From Caulobacteraceae bacterium UBA3198 (GTDB lineage: Bacteria; Pseudomonadota; Alphaproteobacteria; Caulobacterales; Caulobacteraceae): DNA of 64,000 nucleotides. Location: assembly GCA_002363865.1 (NCBI GenBank), contig DEWY01000015.1, forward strand, positions 124,001 to 188,000. Reading direction: 5' to 3'. The position numbers were made by a program, and so were the translations under genes. Numbering within the stretch: the stretch's first letter is position 1; each line of letters opens with the position of its first letter. The notes under the pieces were generated by a model that saw only the letters and a program-made list of their open reading frames with translations, searched no databases and was not told where the DNA came from. This document shows, piece after piece, positions 50,214 through 59,682 of the stretch.

Positions 50214-52446
50214 GGGCTTCTCCTTCGAACATCAATGTAGAGTCGGGCGCGGCGGCCGCTGGGCGTCTGGCGATGGGCAGACTCAGAACCACCCGCGCCC
50301 CTCGTCCCCGAGCGGCGTCGGTCAGGACCAGGTCGCCGCCATGGTCCTCAAGGATCCGTTTGACGATGGCCAGGCCGAGGCCCGTCCCCTTCTCGCGGGT
50401 CGTGACATAGGGCTCGGTCAGGCGGTCGCGATCCTTTTCCGGCAGGCCCACGCCATTGTCCTCCACGGAGATGGTCGCCGTCTCATCGGCCAGCGCCATC
50501 TTCACGGTGATCTTTCCCGCAGGGCGGGGGCTGGTTTCGAGCCGGGCGTGCACGGCCTCGGCGGCGTTCTTGAGGATGTTGGTCAAGGCCTGGGCCAGCA
50601 TCCGCCCATCGGCCATGACCGAAACCTCTGGCGCAGGCTCGGCCAGGACGATCTTCAGATCGGGATTAGCCACCCCCTGGGCGAAGACCTGGGCCCGGAC
50701 CAGTTCGGCCAGGTCCTGGGGTGAGAACCTGGGGGCGGGCATGCGCGCAAAGGCGGAGAACTCGTCCACCATCCGGCCGATGTCGCCGACCTGCCGCACG
50801 ATGGTGTCGGTGCAGCGGTCGAAGGTCTCCAGGTCGGCCGCCGCCACATCCTTGCGGAACTTCCGCTGCAGCCGTTCGGCCGACAGCTGGATCGGCGTCA
50901 GCGGGTTCTTGATCTCATGGGCGATGCGCCGGGCCACGTCCTTCCAGGCGGCGTTGCGCTGGGCGGCCACCAAACGGGTGATATCATCAAAGGTCAGGAC
51001 CAGCCCGCTGTCGCTTCGACTGGCGCGCACCCGCAGGCGATGGCTTTCCCGCGCCCGCTGGATATCGACCTCGGCCTCGGCCTCGCCCGAGACAGCGGCC
51101 TCGCCGGCCACGGCGCTGAGTTCGGGGGCCAGTTCGGTCAGGGTGAGTCCCTCCACCTCGCCGTCGCTCAACTCCAGCAGCTGGGCGGCCTGACGGTTCA
51201 AGGCCGAGATCCGCCCGCGGCCATCGAGCCCGATCACCCCGGCGCTCACCTCCGACAGCACCGTCTCGATGAATTCCCGGCGTCCCTCAGCCTCGTCGCT
51301 GGCACGCCTCAAGGCTTCCTGCTGCGCCTGAAGATCATGTGTCATGCTGTTGAAAGCACGAGAAAGAACCGCAATTTCCTCCGGGTCGTTCTTCGAGTCC
51401 ACCCTGGCGCTGAGATCACCGCCGGCCACGCGGCCCGCCGCCTGCACCAGCCTCGCCACGGGTCCGGAAATGGCGTTGGCGGCCGACATGCCGAGCCAGA
51501 CTGCCCCCACCAGCACCAGCAGGGCGGTCTCCACATAACTCAGCGCAAACACCGTCTGGATGCGCGCCCGGCTCTGGGCCGCCTCCCGATAGGAGATGAG
51601 CGAGCCCTCGGCCTCGATCAGGTGGGTGATGATCCCCGACTCTACCGGGCGCGCCACATAGAGATAGGCGTCGGGATAGTCATTCAGCCGGTACAGGGCC
51701 CGCATCAGATCCGATGAGTCGAAGGCCGGGACCGAGATGTCGCCCTCGTCGGCCGCCTGGAAACTCGATTCCGGCGGCACCACGAAGGGCGGCGCATCCG
51801 GCGCCTCGGCCCGGGCCAGGACCCGCCCCTCCCGATCTATGAGATAGGCGGCGGGAAAGGCGTGATAGGCAGACTGGTAGGACAGGAAATGCGCAAAGGT
51901 GACCGGCGAGGTGGCCAGGGCCGGCGCGGCCCGATTGAGATCCACCGACATCAATGAAACATGCTCGCCGATGTAGCGCTTCTGGTCCTCCACATAGGAG
52001 CGGGCCACCGTGGCGGAGTTCTCCACCACGGTTTGAACCCGCTCGCTGAACCAGTTGTCGACGCCGCGGTTGACCAGCACCCCATAGAACAGGGCCACGA
52101 CCACGGCCGGGGCCACAGCCGCCAGGGCGAACAGGGTGACAAAACGCAGGTGCAGCCGAGCGCCGGCGTCCACCGAACGGGCGTCTAGAAGGGCCAGCAG
52201 GCGGAACCCGACCAGGGCGGCCAGGGTCAGGATCAGCACCAGATTGAGGCTGAGCACCGTCAGAATGGCGTTGGACGCCGGCCGAAGCGGCCCGGCCTCC
52301 GGCGGCGAGGCCGCCAGGAGGATCGCCACGGCCGTCAGGACGGCGGCGAGGAAATAGCCCCCGCCAAGCACGTACCGCGACTGCATCGCACGCCAGAGTC
52401 TGGCGGACGGTCTCGCGGTTTCCAGGCTCCCGACCAGCGACGTCAT
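50203..52446 (-). CDS. ntrY: NtrY membrane histidine kinase
   Basis: The 747-residue kinase has four N-terminal TM segments with a periplasmic loop (about 130-310), a HAMP domain, a PAS domain (GVIGLDGRGRISALNRQAAQLL), HisKA with its His in RIAHEIKNPLTPIQ (about residue 512) and HATPase motifs VEDNGVGLP and KGTGLGLAI. It phosphorylates NtrX in response to redox or nitrogen signals in relatives. MTSLVGSLE at 52446 is chosen over a TTG at 52467. The C-terminal coding end overlaps ntrX by 11 bases. Confidence 0.94.
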   Translation of the reverse strand: MTSLVGSLETARPSARLWRAMQSRYVLGGGYFLAAVLTAVAILLAASPPEAGPLRPASNAILTVLSLNLVLILTLAALVGFRLLALLDARSVDAGARLHLRFVTLFALAAVAPAVVVALFYGVLVNRGVDNWFSERVQTVVENSATVARSYVEDQKRYIGEHVSLMSVDLNRAAPALATSPVTFAHFLSYQSAYHAFPAAYLIDREGRVLARAEAPDAPPFVVPPESSFQAADEGDISVPAFDSSDLMRALYRLNDYPDAYLYVARPVESGIITHLIEAEGSLISYREAAQSRARIQTVFALSYVETALLVLVGAVWLGMSAANAISGPVARLVQAAGRVAGGDLSARVDSKNDPEEIAVLSRAFNSMTHDLQAQQEALRRASDEAEGRREFIETVLSEVSAGVIGLDGRGRISALNRQAAQLLELSDGEVEGLTLTELAPELSAVAGEAAVSGEAEAEVDIQRARESHRLRVRASRSDSGLVLTFDDITRLVAAQRNAAWKDVARRIAHEIKNPLTPIQLSAERLQRKFRKDVAAADLETFDRCTDTIVRQVGDIGRMVDEFSAFARMPAPRFSPQDLAELVRAQVFAQGVANPDLKIVLAEPAPEVSVMADGRMLAQALTNILKNAAEAVHARLETSPRPAGKITVKMALADETATISVEDNGVGLPEKDRDRLTEPYVTTREKGTGLGLAIVKRILEDHGGDLVLTDAARGRGARVVLSLPIARRPAAAAPDSTLMFEGEAHGR

Positions 52447-52467
52447 GATGACGCAGCCTAGGCTCAA

Positions 52468-52538
52468 CTGTGTCTGGAACTCAACACAGATGTTGCCAGA
52501 TTACGTCAGGTTGTTCCCAGGTGCGGAATCGCCTGGCG
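52468..52538 (-). promoter_or_regulatory. ntrC-ntrY gap with short dyad
   Basis: This 71-base gap is the only sizeable break in the ntr cluster. CTGTGT (52468-52473) and ACACAG (52484-52489) form a 6-bp dyad with a 10-base spacer near the ntrY start. It may hold a promoter for ntrYX, but no clear -10/-35 pair can be named. Confidence 0.25.
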
Positions 52539-53960
52539 TCACCTGCGCCCGCGGGTGAGGTCGACGCCCAGGTCCTGGATCTTCTTGCGCAGGGTGTTGC
52601 GGTTCAGGCCGAGGATTTCGGCGGCCCGCACCTGATTGCCCCGTGTCGCAGCCAGGGTCAGCTGGATCAGGGGCCGCTCCACCTCTTCGAGCACGCGATC
52701 ATAGAGCCCCACCGGCGGCACGCCGTCAGGCTGCTCGGCGAAATAGCCGCCCAGGTGACGCTCCACCAGTTGGGCGAGGGTCAGCGGACCCTCCTGGCCC
52801 GGCTGACTGGGCTGCTGGTCGGCCAACTCCTTCTCGACAATGCGGGCGGTGATCAGCTCTTCGGCATAGAGGGCGCAGACCCGGCGGATCAGGTTCTCCA
52901 GCTCGCGGACATTGCCCGGCCAGGCGTGCAGCTTCAGGCGCTCCAGGGCCGCCTGATCGATGGTCTTGGAGGGCAAGCCCTCCCGATTGGCTCGCAGCAG
53001 GAAGGAGCGGGCCAGATCGGGGATGTCCTCGGTGCGGTCACGCAGGGGCGGCAGACGGATGGGCGCCACGTTCAGCCGGAAATAGAGATCCTCACGGAAC
53101 AGGCCCTGGGCGATCAGGGCGCGCAGATCGCGGTTGGTGGCGGCGATCAGACGGGCGTTGGGACGCCGGCCGGTCTTCGGATTCAGCGCCGGCTCGGACC
53201 CATCGATCACCCGCAACAGACGGGTCTGCGCATCCAGCGGCATGTCGCCGATCTCGTCCAGGAACAGGGTGCCGCCATCAGCCTCCACCAGCTTGCCGCT
53301 GTCCCCGTCGGCGCGCCCGAACAGCTCGGCCTCGACCCGCTCCCGAGGCGTGGCGGCCAGATTGATGACCACGAACTTGCCGTCCTTGCGGCGGCCCATG
53401 TCGTGCAGGGCCCGGGCCACCAGCTCCTTGCCGGTGCCGGACTCCCCGAGGATCAGGACGGTGAGGTCGGCGCCCACCAGTCGGGCGATGGTGCGATAGA
53501 CCTCCTGCATCGGCGCAGACCGCCCGATCAGCGGCAGGCGCTCATCACGCATAGCCCGCGCCTGAGCCCGGGACGCCTCCGGATCGGCCGGCCGCGCCAG
53601 GGCGCGGCGGGCGAGCGCGGTCATGTCGTCCAGATCGAAGGGCTTGGGCACATAGTCGAATGCGCCAATCTCGGCGGCGTTGACTGCGGTCAGCAGGGTG
53701 TTCTGCGCGCTCATGATGATGACGGGCAGCTTGGGCCGCTCCTTGCGGATCCGCGGCAACACGTCGAACACGTTCTCATCGGGCATCATCACATCGGTGA
53801 TGACCAGATCCCCCTCCCCCTCGGACACCCATTTCAGCAGGGTCGAGGCGTTGCCGGTGGCCCGGACCTGGTAGCCGAGCCGGGTGAAGGACTGGGACAG
53901 GACGAGGCGGATGGAGGAGTCATCATCGGCGATCAGGATCTTCTTTCCGGCGGCGCTCAT
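52539..53960 (-). CDS. ntrC: NtrC response regulator lacking the GAFTGA loop
   Basis: The 473-residue regulator has a receiver with Asp56 (DLVITDVMMP), an AAA+ domain with intact Walker A GESGTGKE (about 170) and DEIGDMP, and a C-terminal Fis HTH (GNQVRAAEILGLNRNTLRKKI). Between ELFG and LFLDE the sequence is only RADGDSGKLVEADGGT, with no GAFTGA, the loop that touches sigma-54. Loss of GAFTGA has been reported for C. crescentus NtrC. Its ATG overlaps the ntrB stop by 4 bases (ATGA). Confidence 0.95.
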   Translation of the reverse strand: MSAAGKKILIADDDSSIRLVLSQSFTRLGYQVRATGNASTLLKWVSEGEGDLVITDVMMPDENVFDVLPRIRKERPKLPVIIMSAQNTLLTAVNAAEIGAFDYVPKPFDLDDMTALARRALARPADPEASRAQARAMRDERLPLIGRSAPMQEVYRTIARLVGADLTVLILGESGTGKELVARALHDMGRRKDGKFVVINLAATPRERVEAELFGRADGDSGKLVEADGGTLFLDEIGDMPLDAQTRLLRVIDGSEPALNPKTGRRPNARLIAATNRDLRALIAQGLFREDLYFRLNVAPIRLPPLRDRTEDIPDLARSFLLRANREGLPSKTIDQAALERLKLHAWPGNVRELENLIRRVCALYAEELITARIVEKELADQQPSQPGQEGPLTLAQLVERHLGGYFAEQPDGVPPVGLYDRVLEEVERPLIQLTLAATRGNQVRAAEILGLNRNTLRKKIQDLGVDLTRGRR

Positions 53961-55072
53961 GCCGTAACGTCCTTTTCAGTCACAATGGGAAGCAACACCC
54001 GGAACACCGTCCGACCGGGCTCGGATTCGAAGTCGATCAGGCCGCCGTGGCCGACCACCAGCTTGGAGACCAGGGCGAGGCCCAGGCCAGCCCCCATCGG
54101 CTTGGTGGTGACGAAGGGCTGAAACAGGCTCTCGCGAAGGTGGGCGGGAACGCCCGGGCCATTGTCCTGAATGCGGACCTCAAGCGGCGCGCCGCGCAGC
54201 TGACGGTCCTTGGCCGACCGCACGCGGACACCGTGGCGGAACGCCGTGGTGATCAGCACCTCGCCGCGACCGTCGCCGCGCATGTGGGCGGCTTCGGAAG
54301 CGTTCTTCACCAGATTGAGGAAGACCTGGATCAGCTGATCCTCGTCGCCGGGGGTGGAGGGCAGCGAGGGATCATACTGCTCGCGCAGCACGAGGCCGTC
54401 GGCCACCCCGTTAACGGCCAGGGCGCGAACCCGGTCCAGAACCTCGTGAATATTGACGGGATCGCGGGCCGGCGGCGCGTCGTCGGCGAAGACCTCCATG
54501 CGGTCCACCAGACGCTTCACCCGGTCCGTCTCATCGACGATCAACTGCGCCAAAGGCACGTCGTCGGCACGGGCGCCCGCCTTCAGGAGTTGGGCAGCCC
54601 CGCGGATGCCGGCCAGGGGGTTCTTGATCTCGTGGGCGAGCATCCGCCCCAGGCCCATGATCGAGCGCAGTCCGGCCGCATCGCCGCCGAACTCGGAAAA
54701 GACGCCCCCCTTGACCTGTAAGGACAAGAGCACCGACCCATCGCCCAGGGGCGCAGCCGCCCCATCGGCCTCGAAGGTGGGCTGGCCGAACAGGTTGATC
54801 TCCAGCCCTCGCTCCCGCACCGCGCCGCCTTCTTCCAGGGCGCGGTTCAACAGCGCCACCATTGGAGAATCCGGCGGCAGGGCGGCGCGGAAGCGTCCCC
54901 GCGCCAGGAGCCCGAGCCCCTGCCCAAACAGCGCCTCGGCGGCCTCGTTCACAGCGATCAGGGCGCCTTGGCCATCAATGACCAGGGCCGGTTCAGGACT
55001 CAGGTCGAAGGCGGCCGATTTCAGGGCCTGCAGGTCGACCCCTGCCGGTTTGGTTCTGGTCCGACTGGTCAT
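53957..55072 (-). CDS. ntrB: NtrB nitrogen sensor kinase
   Basis: The 371-residue cytoplasmic kinase has a PAS domain (about 15-130), HisKA with His147 in GRMLAHEIKNPLAGIRG, and HATPase motifs IQDNGPGVP and GAGLGLALV. It controls NtrC phosphorylation under GlnB control. The ATG at 55072 overlaps the dusB TGA (ATGA), and the gene ends by overlapping ntrC. This dusB-ntrB-ntrC order is classical for alphaproteobacteria. Confidence 0.95.
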   Translation of the reverse strand: MTSRTRTKPAGVDLQALKSAAFDLSPEPALVIDGQGALIAVNEAAEALFGQGLGLLARGRFRAALPPDSPMVALLNRALEEGGAVRERGLEINLFGQPTFEADGAAAPLGDGSVLLSLQVKGGVFSEFGGDAAGLRSIMGLGRMLAHEIKNPLAGIRGAAQLLKAGARADDVPLAQLIVDETDRVKRLVDRMEVFADDAPPARDPVNIHEVLDRVRALAVNGVADGLVLREQYDPSLPSTPGDEDQLIQVFLNLVKNASEAAHMRGDGRGEVLITTAFRHGVRVRSAKDRQLRGAPLEVRIQDNGPGVPAHLRESLFQPFVTTKPMGAGLGLALVSKLVVGHGGLIDFESEPGRTVFRVLLPIVTEKDVTA

Positions 55073-56076
55073 GCGGCCAACCTCGTCTCGGGATCGCGCC
55101 ACAGCGCGATCAGCTCCAGTTTCACCTGGGACGGATCCTCCAGTCGGCAGATCCGCCCGCGGGCGGCTCGCCTGGCCTCGGCCTGCGTGGGCCAGGGCGC
55201 GTTATCGATGTAGGCGGCCAGGTGCTTGCGGAAGATCCGCAGCCCAAGACGTTCGCCGTAGAAGTCGAGACTATCGTCGAGATGGGCCAGGACGATCGCC
55301 AGCCTGGTCTCCACGTCGGGGCTTTCGAAGACTGCGCCCGACAGCGCCGCCTCGATCTCGGCGGCGATCCAGGGGCGGCCATAGACGCCCCGGCCGACCA
55401 TCACCCCGTCCGCGCCGGACTGGTCCAGCGCTGCCTGGGCGGTGGCGCCATCGACGATGTCGCCATTGACGATCACCGGGATGTCCACGGCGGCCTTGAC
55501 CGGCGCGACGGCGGCCCAGTCGGCGGCGCCGCGATAGAACTGGCTGCGGGTGCGGCCATGCACCGTGATCGCCTGGACCCCTCGGCCCTGGAACCGCACG
55601 GCGAGGTCGGGCGCATTGAGCGAGGCCTCGTCCCAGCCGAGACGCATCTTGGCGGTCACGGGGACGTCGACGGCCTCGACCACAGCCGCGACTATGGCTT
55701 CAGCCAGATCGGGCTCGCGCATCAGGGCCGAGCCACAGGCGACCCCCGTCACTTCGCGGGCCGGACAGCCAAAGTTGAGATCGATGATCTGGGCGCCGGC
55801 CTGAACCGCCAGGCGGGCGCCTTGCGCCATCGTGGCGGGGTCCTTGCCCACCAGCTGAACGACCATGAGGGGCAGGCCCTCGCCGACCGCCGCGCGCCGG
55901 ACGACATCGGGCCGTCCCTTGGCGAATTCGTCCGACGCCACCATCTCGGTGGCCACATAGGACGCCCCCAGACGACTGGCCAAACGACGGAACGGCAGAT
56001 CAGACACCCCGGTCATAGGCGCGATCCAGACGCGCCCGCCCACCTTCACCGTACCGACCTTGAGCTGTTTGCTCAT
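55069..56076 (-). CDS. dusB: tRNA-dihydrouridine synthase B (NifR3-like)
   Basis: A 335-residue FMN TIM-barrel enzyme that reduces uridines in tRNA. It starts with the WIAPMTGVSDLPFRRLA motif, has the catalytic Cys in LNFGCPAREVTG, and HGRTRSQFYRGAADW and GVMVGRGVYGRPW near the FMN phosphate. It opens the minus-strand ntr cluster and is divergent from ispDF across 90 bases that hold two nested dyads. Confidence 0.94.
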   Translation of the reverse strand: MSKQLKVGTVKVGGRVWIAPMTGVSDLPFRRLASRLGASYVATEMVASDEFAKGRPDVVRRAAVGEGLPLMVVQLVGKDPATMAQGARLAVQAGAQIIDLNFGCPAREVTGVACGSALMREPDLAEAIVAAVVEAVDVPVTAKMRLGWDEASLNAPDLAVRFQGRGVQAITVHGRTRSQFYRGAADWAAVAPVKAAVDIPVIVNGDIVDGATAQAALDQSGADGVMVGRGVYGRPWIAAEIEAALSGAVFESPDVETRLAIVLAHLDDSLDFYGERLGLRIFRKHLAAYIDNAPWPTQAEARRAARGRICRLEDPSQVKLELIALWRDPETRLAA

Positions 56077-56102
56077 TTTATAGTCACCCCTACCGACCGC
56101 TT

Positions 56103-56158
56103 TTTAGGCAATTTGTGCGGCGCCGTAAAGCCTGGACAACATCGTCCAGGCGCCTAAA
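56103..56158. promoter_or_regulatory. Nested inverted repeats in the dusB/ispDF promoter region
   Basis: An outer pair TTTAGGC (56103-56109) and GCCTAAA (56152-56158) encloses an inner pair CCTGGAC (56131-56137) and GTCCAGG (56144-56150). Both pairs are perfect. They lie in the 90-base gap between divergent starts, close to the ispDF ATG at 56167, so a regulator site or a leader hairpin are both possible. Confidence 0.4.
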
Positions 56159-56166
56159 CACAGGCC

Positions 56167-57315
56167 ATGAGCTTTTCGGCCATAGTGGTCGCCGCGGGAA
56201 GCGGTCTTCGCGCCGGCGCCGGCGTCCCCAAGGCGTGGCGCCATCTGGGCGGCCGTGCTGTGGCCAGATGGTCTCTCGAGACCCTGGCCGCGGCCGGCGC
56301 GTCGCCACTGCTCGTCGTCGTCGCCGAGGACATGCGCGTAGAGGCTGAGACGGCCCTGAGCGGGCTGAGCGGGATCACCCTTGTCCCGGGCGGGGCCACC
56401 CGCGCCGCCTCGGTCCAGGCGGGGCTGGCCGGGCTCGGTGATGCGCCGGATGACCACAGGGTCCTGATCCACGATGCGGCGCGGCCGTTCCTCACCAGAG
56501 CGCATGTGGAACGGCTGCTCGTTGGCCTGGAAGGAGGCCAGGGCGCCATCCTGGCGCTTCCCCTGGCCGACACCTTGAAGCGGAATGACGAGGCTCATCT
56601 GGCGACGCCCTCACGGGAGGGGCTCTGGCGGGCCCAGACGCCGCAGGCCTTCCGGCTAGCCGCTCTCAAACGAGGTTATGAAGCCTGGGATTTCTCCGTC
56701 GAACCGACCGATGACGCCCAGGTGGTCACCAACACCGGCGGCAAGGTCGCCCTGGTTGCTGGCGATCCCATGCTGTTCAAGCTGACCTATCCGGAGGATT
56801 TCGTCATGGCCGAGCAACTGGCCGGCGGCGCCCGGCAGGTCCGGACCGGGATGGGCTACGACGCCCACCGGTGGGGGCCCGGCGACGCCGTCTGGCTGTG
56901 CGGCGTCAGCATCGACCATGATCAGACCCTGATTGGCCATTCCGACGCCGACGCCGGGCTGCACGCCCTGACCGACGCCTTGCTGGGCGCCCTGGGGGCC
57001 GGCGATATCGGCGAACATTTCCCCCCCAGCGATCCGCAATGGCGCGGGGCCTCCTCCGACCGGTTCTTGGCTCATGCCGCGGGCCTGGTGAGAGCTCGGG
57101 GCGGACAGATCGTCAATGTCGATGTCACGCTGATCTGTGAGCGGCCGAAGATCAGGCCGCACCGGGACGCCATGCGCGCCCGCGTCGCCGAAATCCTGGC
57201 CGTGAAAGAAGACCAGGTCAGCGTGAAGGCCACGACGACCGAGGGCATGGGCTTCACCGGCCGCCAGGAGGGCCTGGCGGCCCAGGCCATCGCGACGATC
57301 GAACAGCCCCGCTAG
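56167..57315 (+). CDS. ispDF: Bifunctional IspD/IspF (MEP pathway)
   Basis: The 382-residue fusion has IspD (about 1-228: VVAAGSGLRAGAGVPKAW, HDAARPFLT), which makes CDP-ME, and IspF (about 229-382: GMGYDAHRW, HSDADAGLHALTDALLGA, DIGEHFPPSDPQW), which makes the cyclic diphosphate. Both catalyse isoprenoid-precursor steps. Fusion is typical of alpha- and epsilonproteobacteria. All metal-binding His and Asp residues of the IspF half are present. Confidence 0.95.
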   Translation: MSFSAIVVAAGSGLRAGAGVPKAWRHLGGRAVARWSLETLAAAGASPLLVVVAEDMRVEAETALSGLSGITLVPGGATRAASVQAGLAGLGDAPDDHRVLIHDAARPFLTRAHVERLLVGLEGGQGAILALPLADTLKRNDEAHLATPSREGLWRAQTPQAFRLAALKRGYEAWDFSVEPTDDAQVVTNTGGKVALVAGDPMLFKLTYPEDFVMAEQLAGGARQVRTGMGYDAHRWGPGDAVWLCGVSIDHDQTLIGHSDADAGLHALTDALLGALGAGDIGEHFPPSDPQWRGASSDRFLAHAAGLVRARGGQIVNVDVTLICERPKIRPHRDAMRARVAEILAVKEDQVSVKATTTEGMGFTGRQEGLAAQAIATIEQPR

Positions 57316-57331
57316 GCTGGCGGCGCCGCCC

Positions 57332-59587
57332 TCACGGGAGCCAGGTCCAGACTTCCTTCATCCGGGCATAGAGGGCCCCTGGCAGGTTGGTGTAGGCGTC
57401 CGTCCACGGCGCCGTCAGTGTCCCGTCGACTGGATCCCAGCGCACATCATTCTCATAGGGCAGCAAGCCCTCCGGCGTTCGCGCCACAATGACCACATCC
57501 TCGGCCGACTCCCAGAGGACCGGGCTGTCATAGGCCGCCGCATGACGCTGCAGCAGCCCATGGCCGCCGGCCGCCGTCACTACAGCCATGGCTGGCGAGA
57601 TCAGGTCCAGATTGCGGTTGGACAGATGCATGATCAGCACGCCGTCCGGCTTCAGCTTGGCCAGATACATCTCCACGGCTTCCACCGTAAGCAGGTGAGC
57701 CGGGACGGCGTCCGAGGAGAAGGCGTCCAGCAACAGGAGGTCGAACCGGCCCTCCGGCTGGTCTTCCAGGGTCAGGCGCGCGTCACCGATCACATAGTCG
57801 ATCGGCCCCTTGGCGCACTCGGTCGTGTAGGAGAAGTAGGCGGGGTCATTGGCGATCTCGACCATCAGCGGGTCAATCTCGAAGAAGGTCAGCCGATCCT
57901 CCGGCCGCACATAGGCCGCCACCGTGCCGGTCCCCAGGCCTACGGCCCCGATGATGAGGCTGGCCCGCTCAGCCCGTTTGGCCGCGAACACCTGACCGAT
58001 GGGCGTCTCCGGCGCGTAATAGACCAGCGGCCGGCAGCGGTGCTCAGGGGCCCGGGCCTGGGCGCCGTGCAGGGTCGTGCCATGGGCCAGCATGTGGACG
58101 GTTCCACCCAGGGCCTGGACCGGCATCACCGACTGCCGCGCGACGCCGAAGAAGCTGCGCCAGGTCTGGCGCACATCCACCCTGTCTCCGGCCATTTGCG
58201 CCGAGATCAACAGCATTGACACCGTCGCCAGGAACAGGATCGAGCTGCGCCGCATCAGGAAGGCTGAAACGGTCACCACGCCCAGCAGGATGCGCACGAC
58301 AGAGTCGCTCTGGGCGTACAGGCCCGCCAGGATGGGCGCGGCGATGACCGCCACGACGCAGACCGCGAACAGGCCCCATCGCCAGAACGGGCCAGTCTCC
58401 CACGTCCAGGGCCTCGCCAGGCACGACAGAGCCAGCACCAGGGGGTACTCCCAGACATTGGTGAAAATGACCGGGGCGACGAAGGCGTTGAAGCCGCCCC
58501 CCACCACCCCGCCGATGGACAGGCAGAGATAGAACTCCGTCAGCCGGGCCGGCGGCGGTCGCCGGGCCACCAGCGCCTGATGGCAGACCAGCGCCGTGAG
58601 GAAGAAGGCTGCCAGATGAACGCCGAGCTGGATGACCAGATTGGTGGTGTGGAACGGCATGATCACTGCGCAGGCCACCACGGCGGCGGCCTGGAACATC
58701 AGCGCCGTCTCCGGGGAGATCAGCGGCCGCTCCTGGAAGGCGATGATGAAGGTCAGCAGATAGAGGGCCAGCGGCACCACCCAGATGAAGGGGGCCGAGG
58801 CCACGTCGGTGGTGATATGGGTCGTCACCCCCAGCATCAGGCTCGACGGGATCGCCGCCAGTCCGATCCAGATCAGCCGCTGGCGCCAGGGCCGACCGCT
58901 CAGGGCGGCCTCGATCTGGACAATCGGATTGGGCGTGCTCACCTCAAGGCGAGGCGCCCGGGCTACCAGCAGGCCGAGACTGGCCATCAGCACCACGAAA
59001 CCCCCGTAGGCCAGGCTCCAGATGAAGGTCTGGGCCTGGACGGCCAGGGTCGGCTCGACGACCAGGGGGTAGGCCAGCAGGGCGATCAGGCTGCCCAGAT
59101 TGCTCGCGGCATAGAGGACATAGGGCCCCCGCCCCTCCCCTTCGCGAAAGATGCGCGCGTGCCAGGCCTGGGCGAGCGGCGCGGTCGCCGAGAGCACGGC
59201 GAAGGGCGCGCCCACCATGAGGGCCAGCGCCGCCAGCAGCCAGAGGGCCGGATGGTCCGAGGACGGCGGCCCCAGCAGCTCATGTACGCGCAGCGGCAGC
59301 ACCAGGGCGGCCAGCAGCAGGGCGCCGCCGTGGATCATCGCCTGACGGCGCACGGTCCCGACCCGCTGCAACAGGTGAGCATAGGCGTAGCCGGCCAGCA
59401 GCGCGGCCTGGAAGAACGCCATGCTGGTGTTCCACACCGCTGGCGCGCCGCCCATCAAGGGCAGCAGCAGCTTGGCGGCCATGGGCTGCACCATGAAGAC
59501 GAGCGTGGCGCTGGCGAAGACCGTGAGGCCAAACAGGGCCGGCGCGACGGCGGGTCTGGCCTTGGGGAGGGTGTCCTGCAGGGTCAT
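57332..59587 (-). CDS. Membrane-fused spermidine-synthase-like protein
   Basis: The 751-residue protein has about 11 membrane segments in its first 480 residues, then a soluble SAM-binding domain with the spermidine-synthase-like signatures IGAVGLGTGTVAAY, FFEIDPLMVEIA, DYVIGDARLTLE and LLLLDAFSSDAVPAHL. The usual aminopropyl-transfer active-site Asp is present in DAFSSDAVP. Related fused proteins occur widely in alphaproteobacteria with no settled substrate. It converges on ispDF and diverges from pncC. Confidence 0.85.
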   Translation of the reverse strand: MTLQDTLPKARPAVAPALFGLTVFASATLVFMVQPMAAKLLLPLMGGAPAVWNTSMAFFQAALLAGYAYAHLLQRVGTVRRQAMIHGGALLLAALVLPLRVHELLGPPSSDHPALWLLAALALMVGAPFAVLSATAPLAQAWHARIFREGEGRGPYVLYAASNLGSLIALLAYPLVVEPTLAVQAQTFIWSLAYGGFVVLMASLGLLVARAPRLEVSTPNPIVQIEAALSGRPWRQRLIWIGLAAIPSSLMLGVTTHITTDVASAPFIWVVPLALYLLTFIIAFQERPLISPETALMFQAAAVVACAVIMPFHTTNLVIQLGVHLAAFFLTALVCHQALVARRPPPARLTEFYLCLSIGGVVGGGFNAFVAPVIFTNVWEYPLVLALSCLARPWTWETGPFWRWGLFAVCVVAVIAAPILAGLYAQSDSVVRILLGVVTVSAFLMRRSSILFLATVSMLLISAQMAGDRVDVRQTWRSFFGVARQSVMPVQALGGTVHMLAHGTTLHGAQARAPEHRCRPLVYYAPETPIGQVFAAKRAERASLIIGAVGLGTGTVAAYVRPEDRLTFFEIDPLMVEIANDPAYFSYTTECAKGPIDYVIGDARLTLEDQPEGRFDLLLLDAFSSDAVPAHLLTVEAVEMYLAKLKPDGVLIMHLSNRNLDLISPAMAVVTAAGGHGLLQRHAAAYDSPVLWESAEDVVIVARTPEGLLPYENDVRWDPVDGTLTAPWTDAYTNLPGALYARMKEVWTWLP

Positions 59588-59682
59588 GGCGCCGATTCGG
59601 CTTGTAAGATCAGGGCGGCCAATGGTGTGGTCTGCCCGACCCGGCGCCTAGCGCCCTTTCGTACCTGGCATCGGATACAGCC

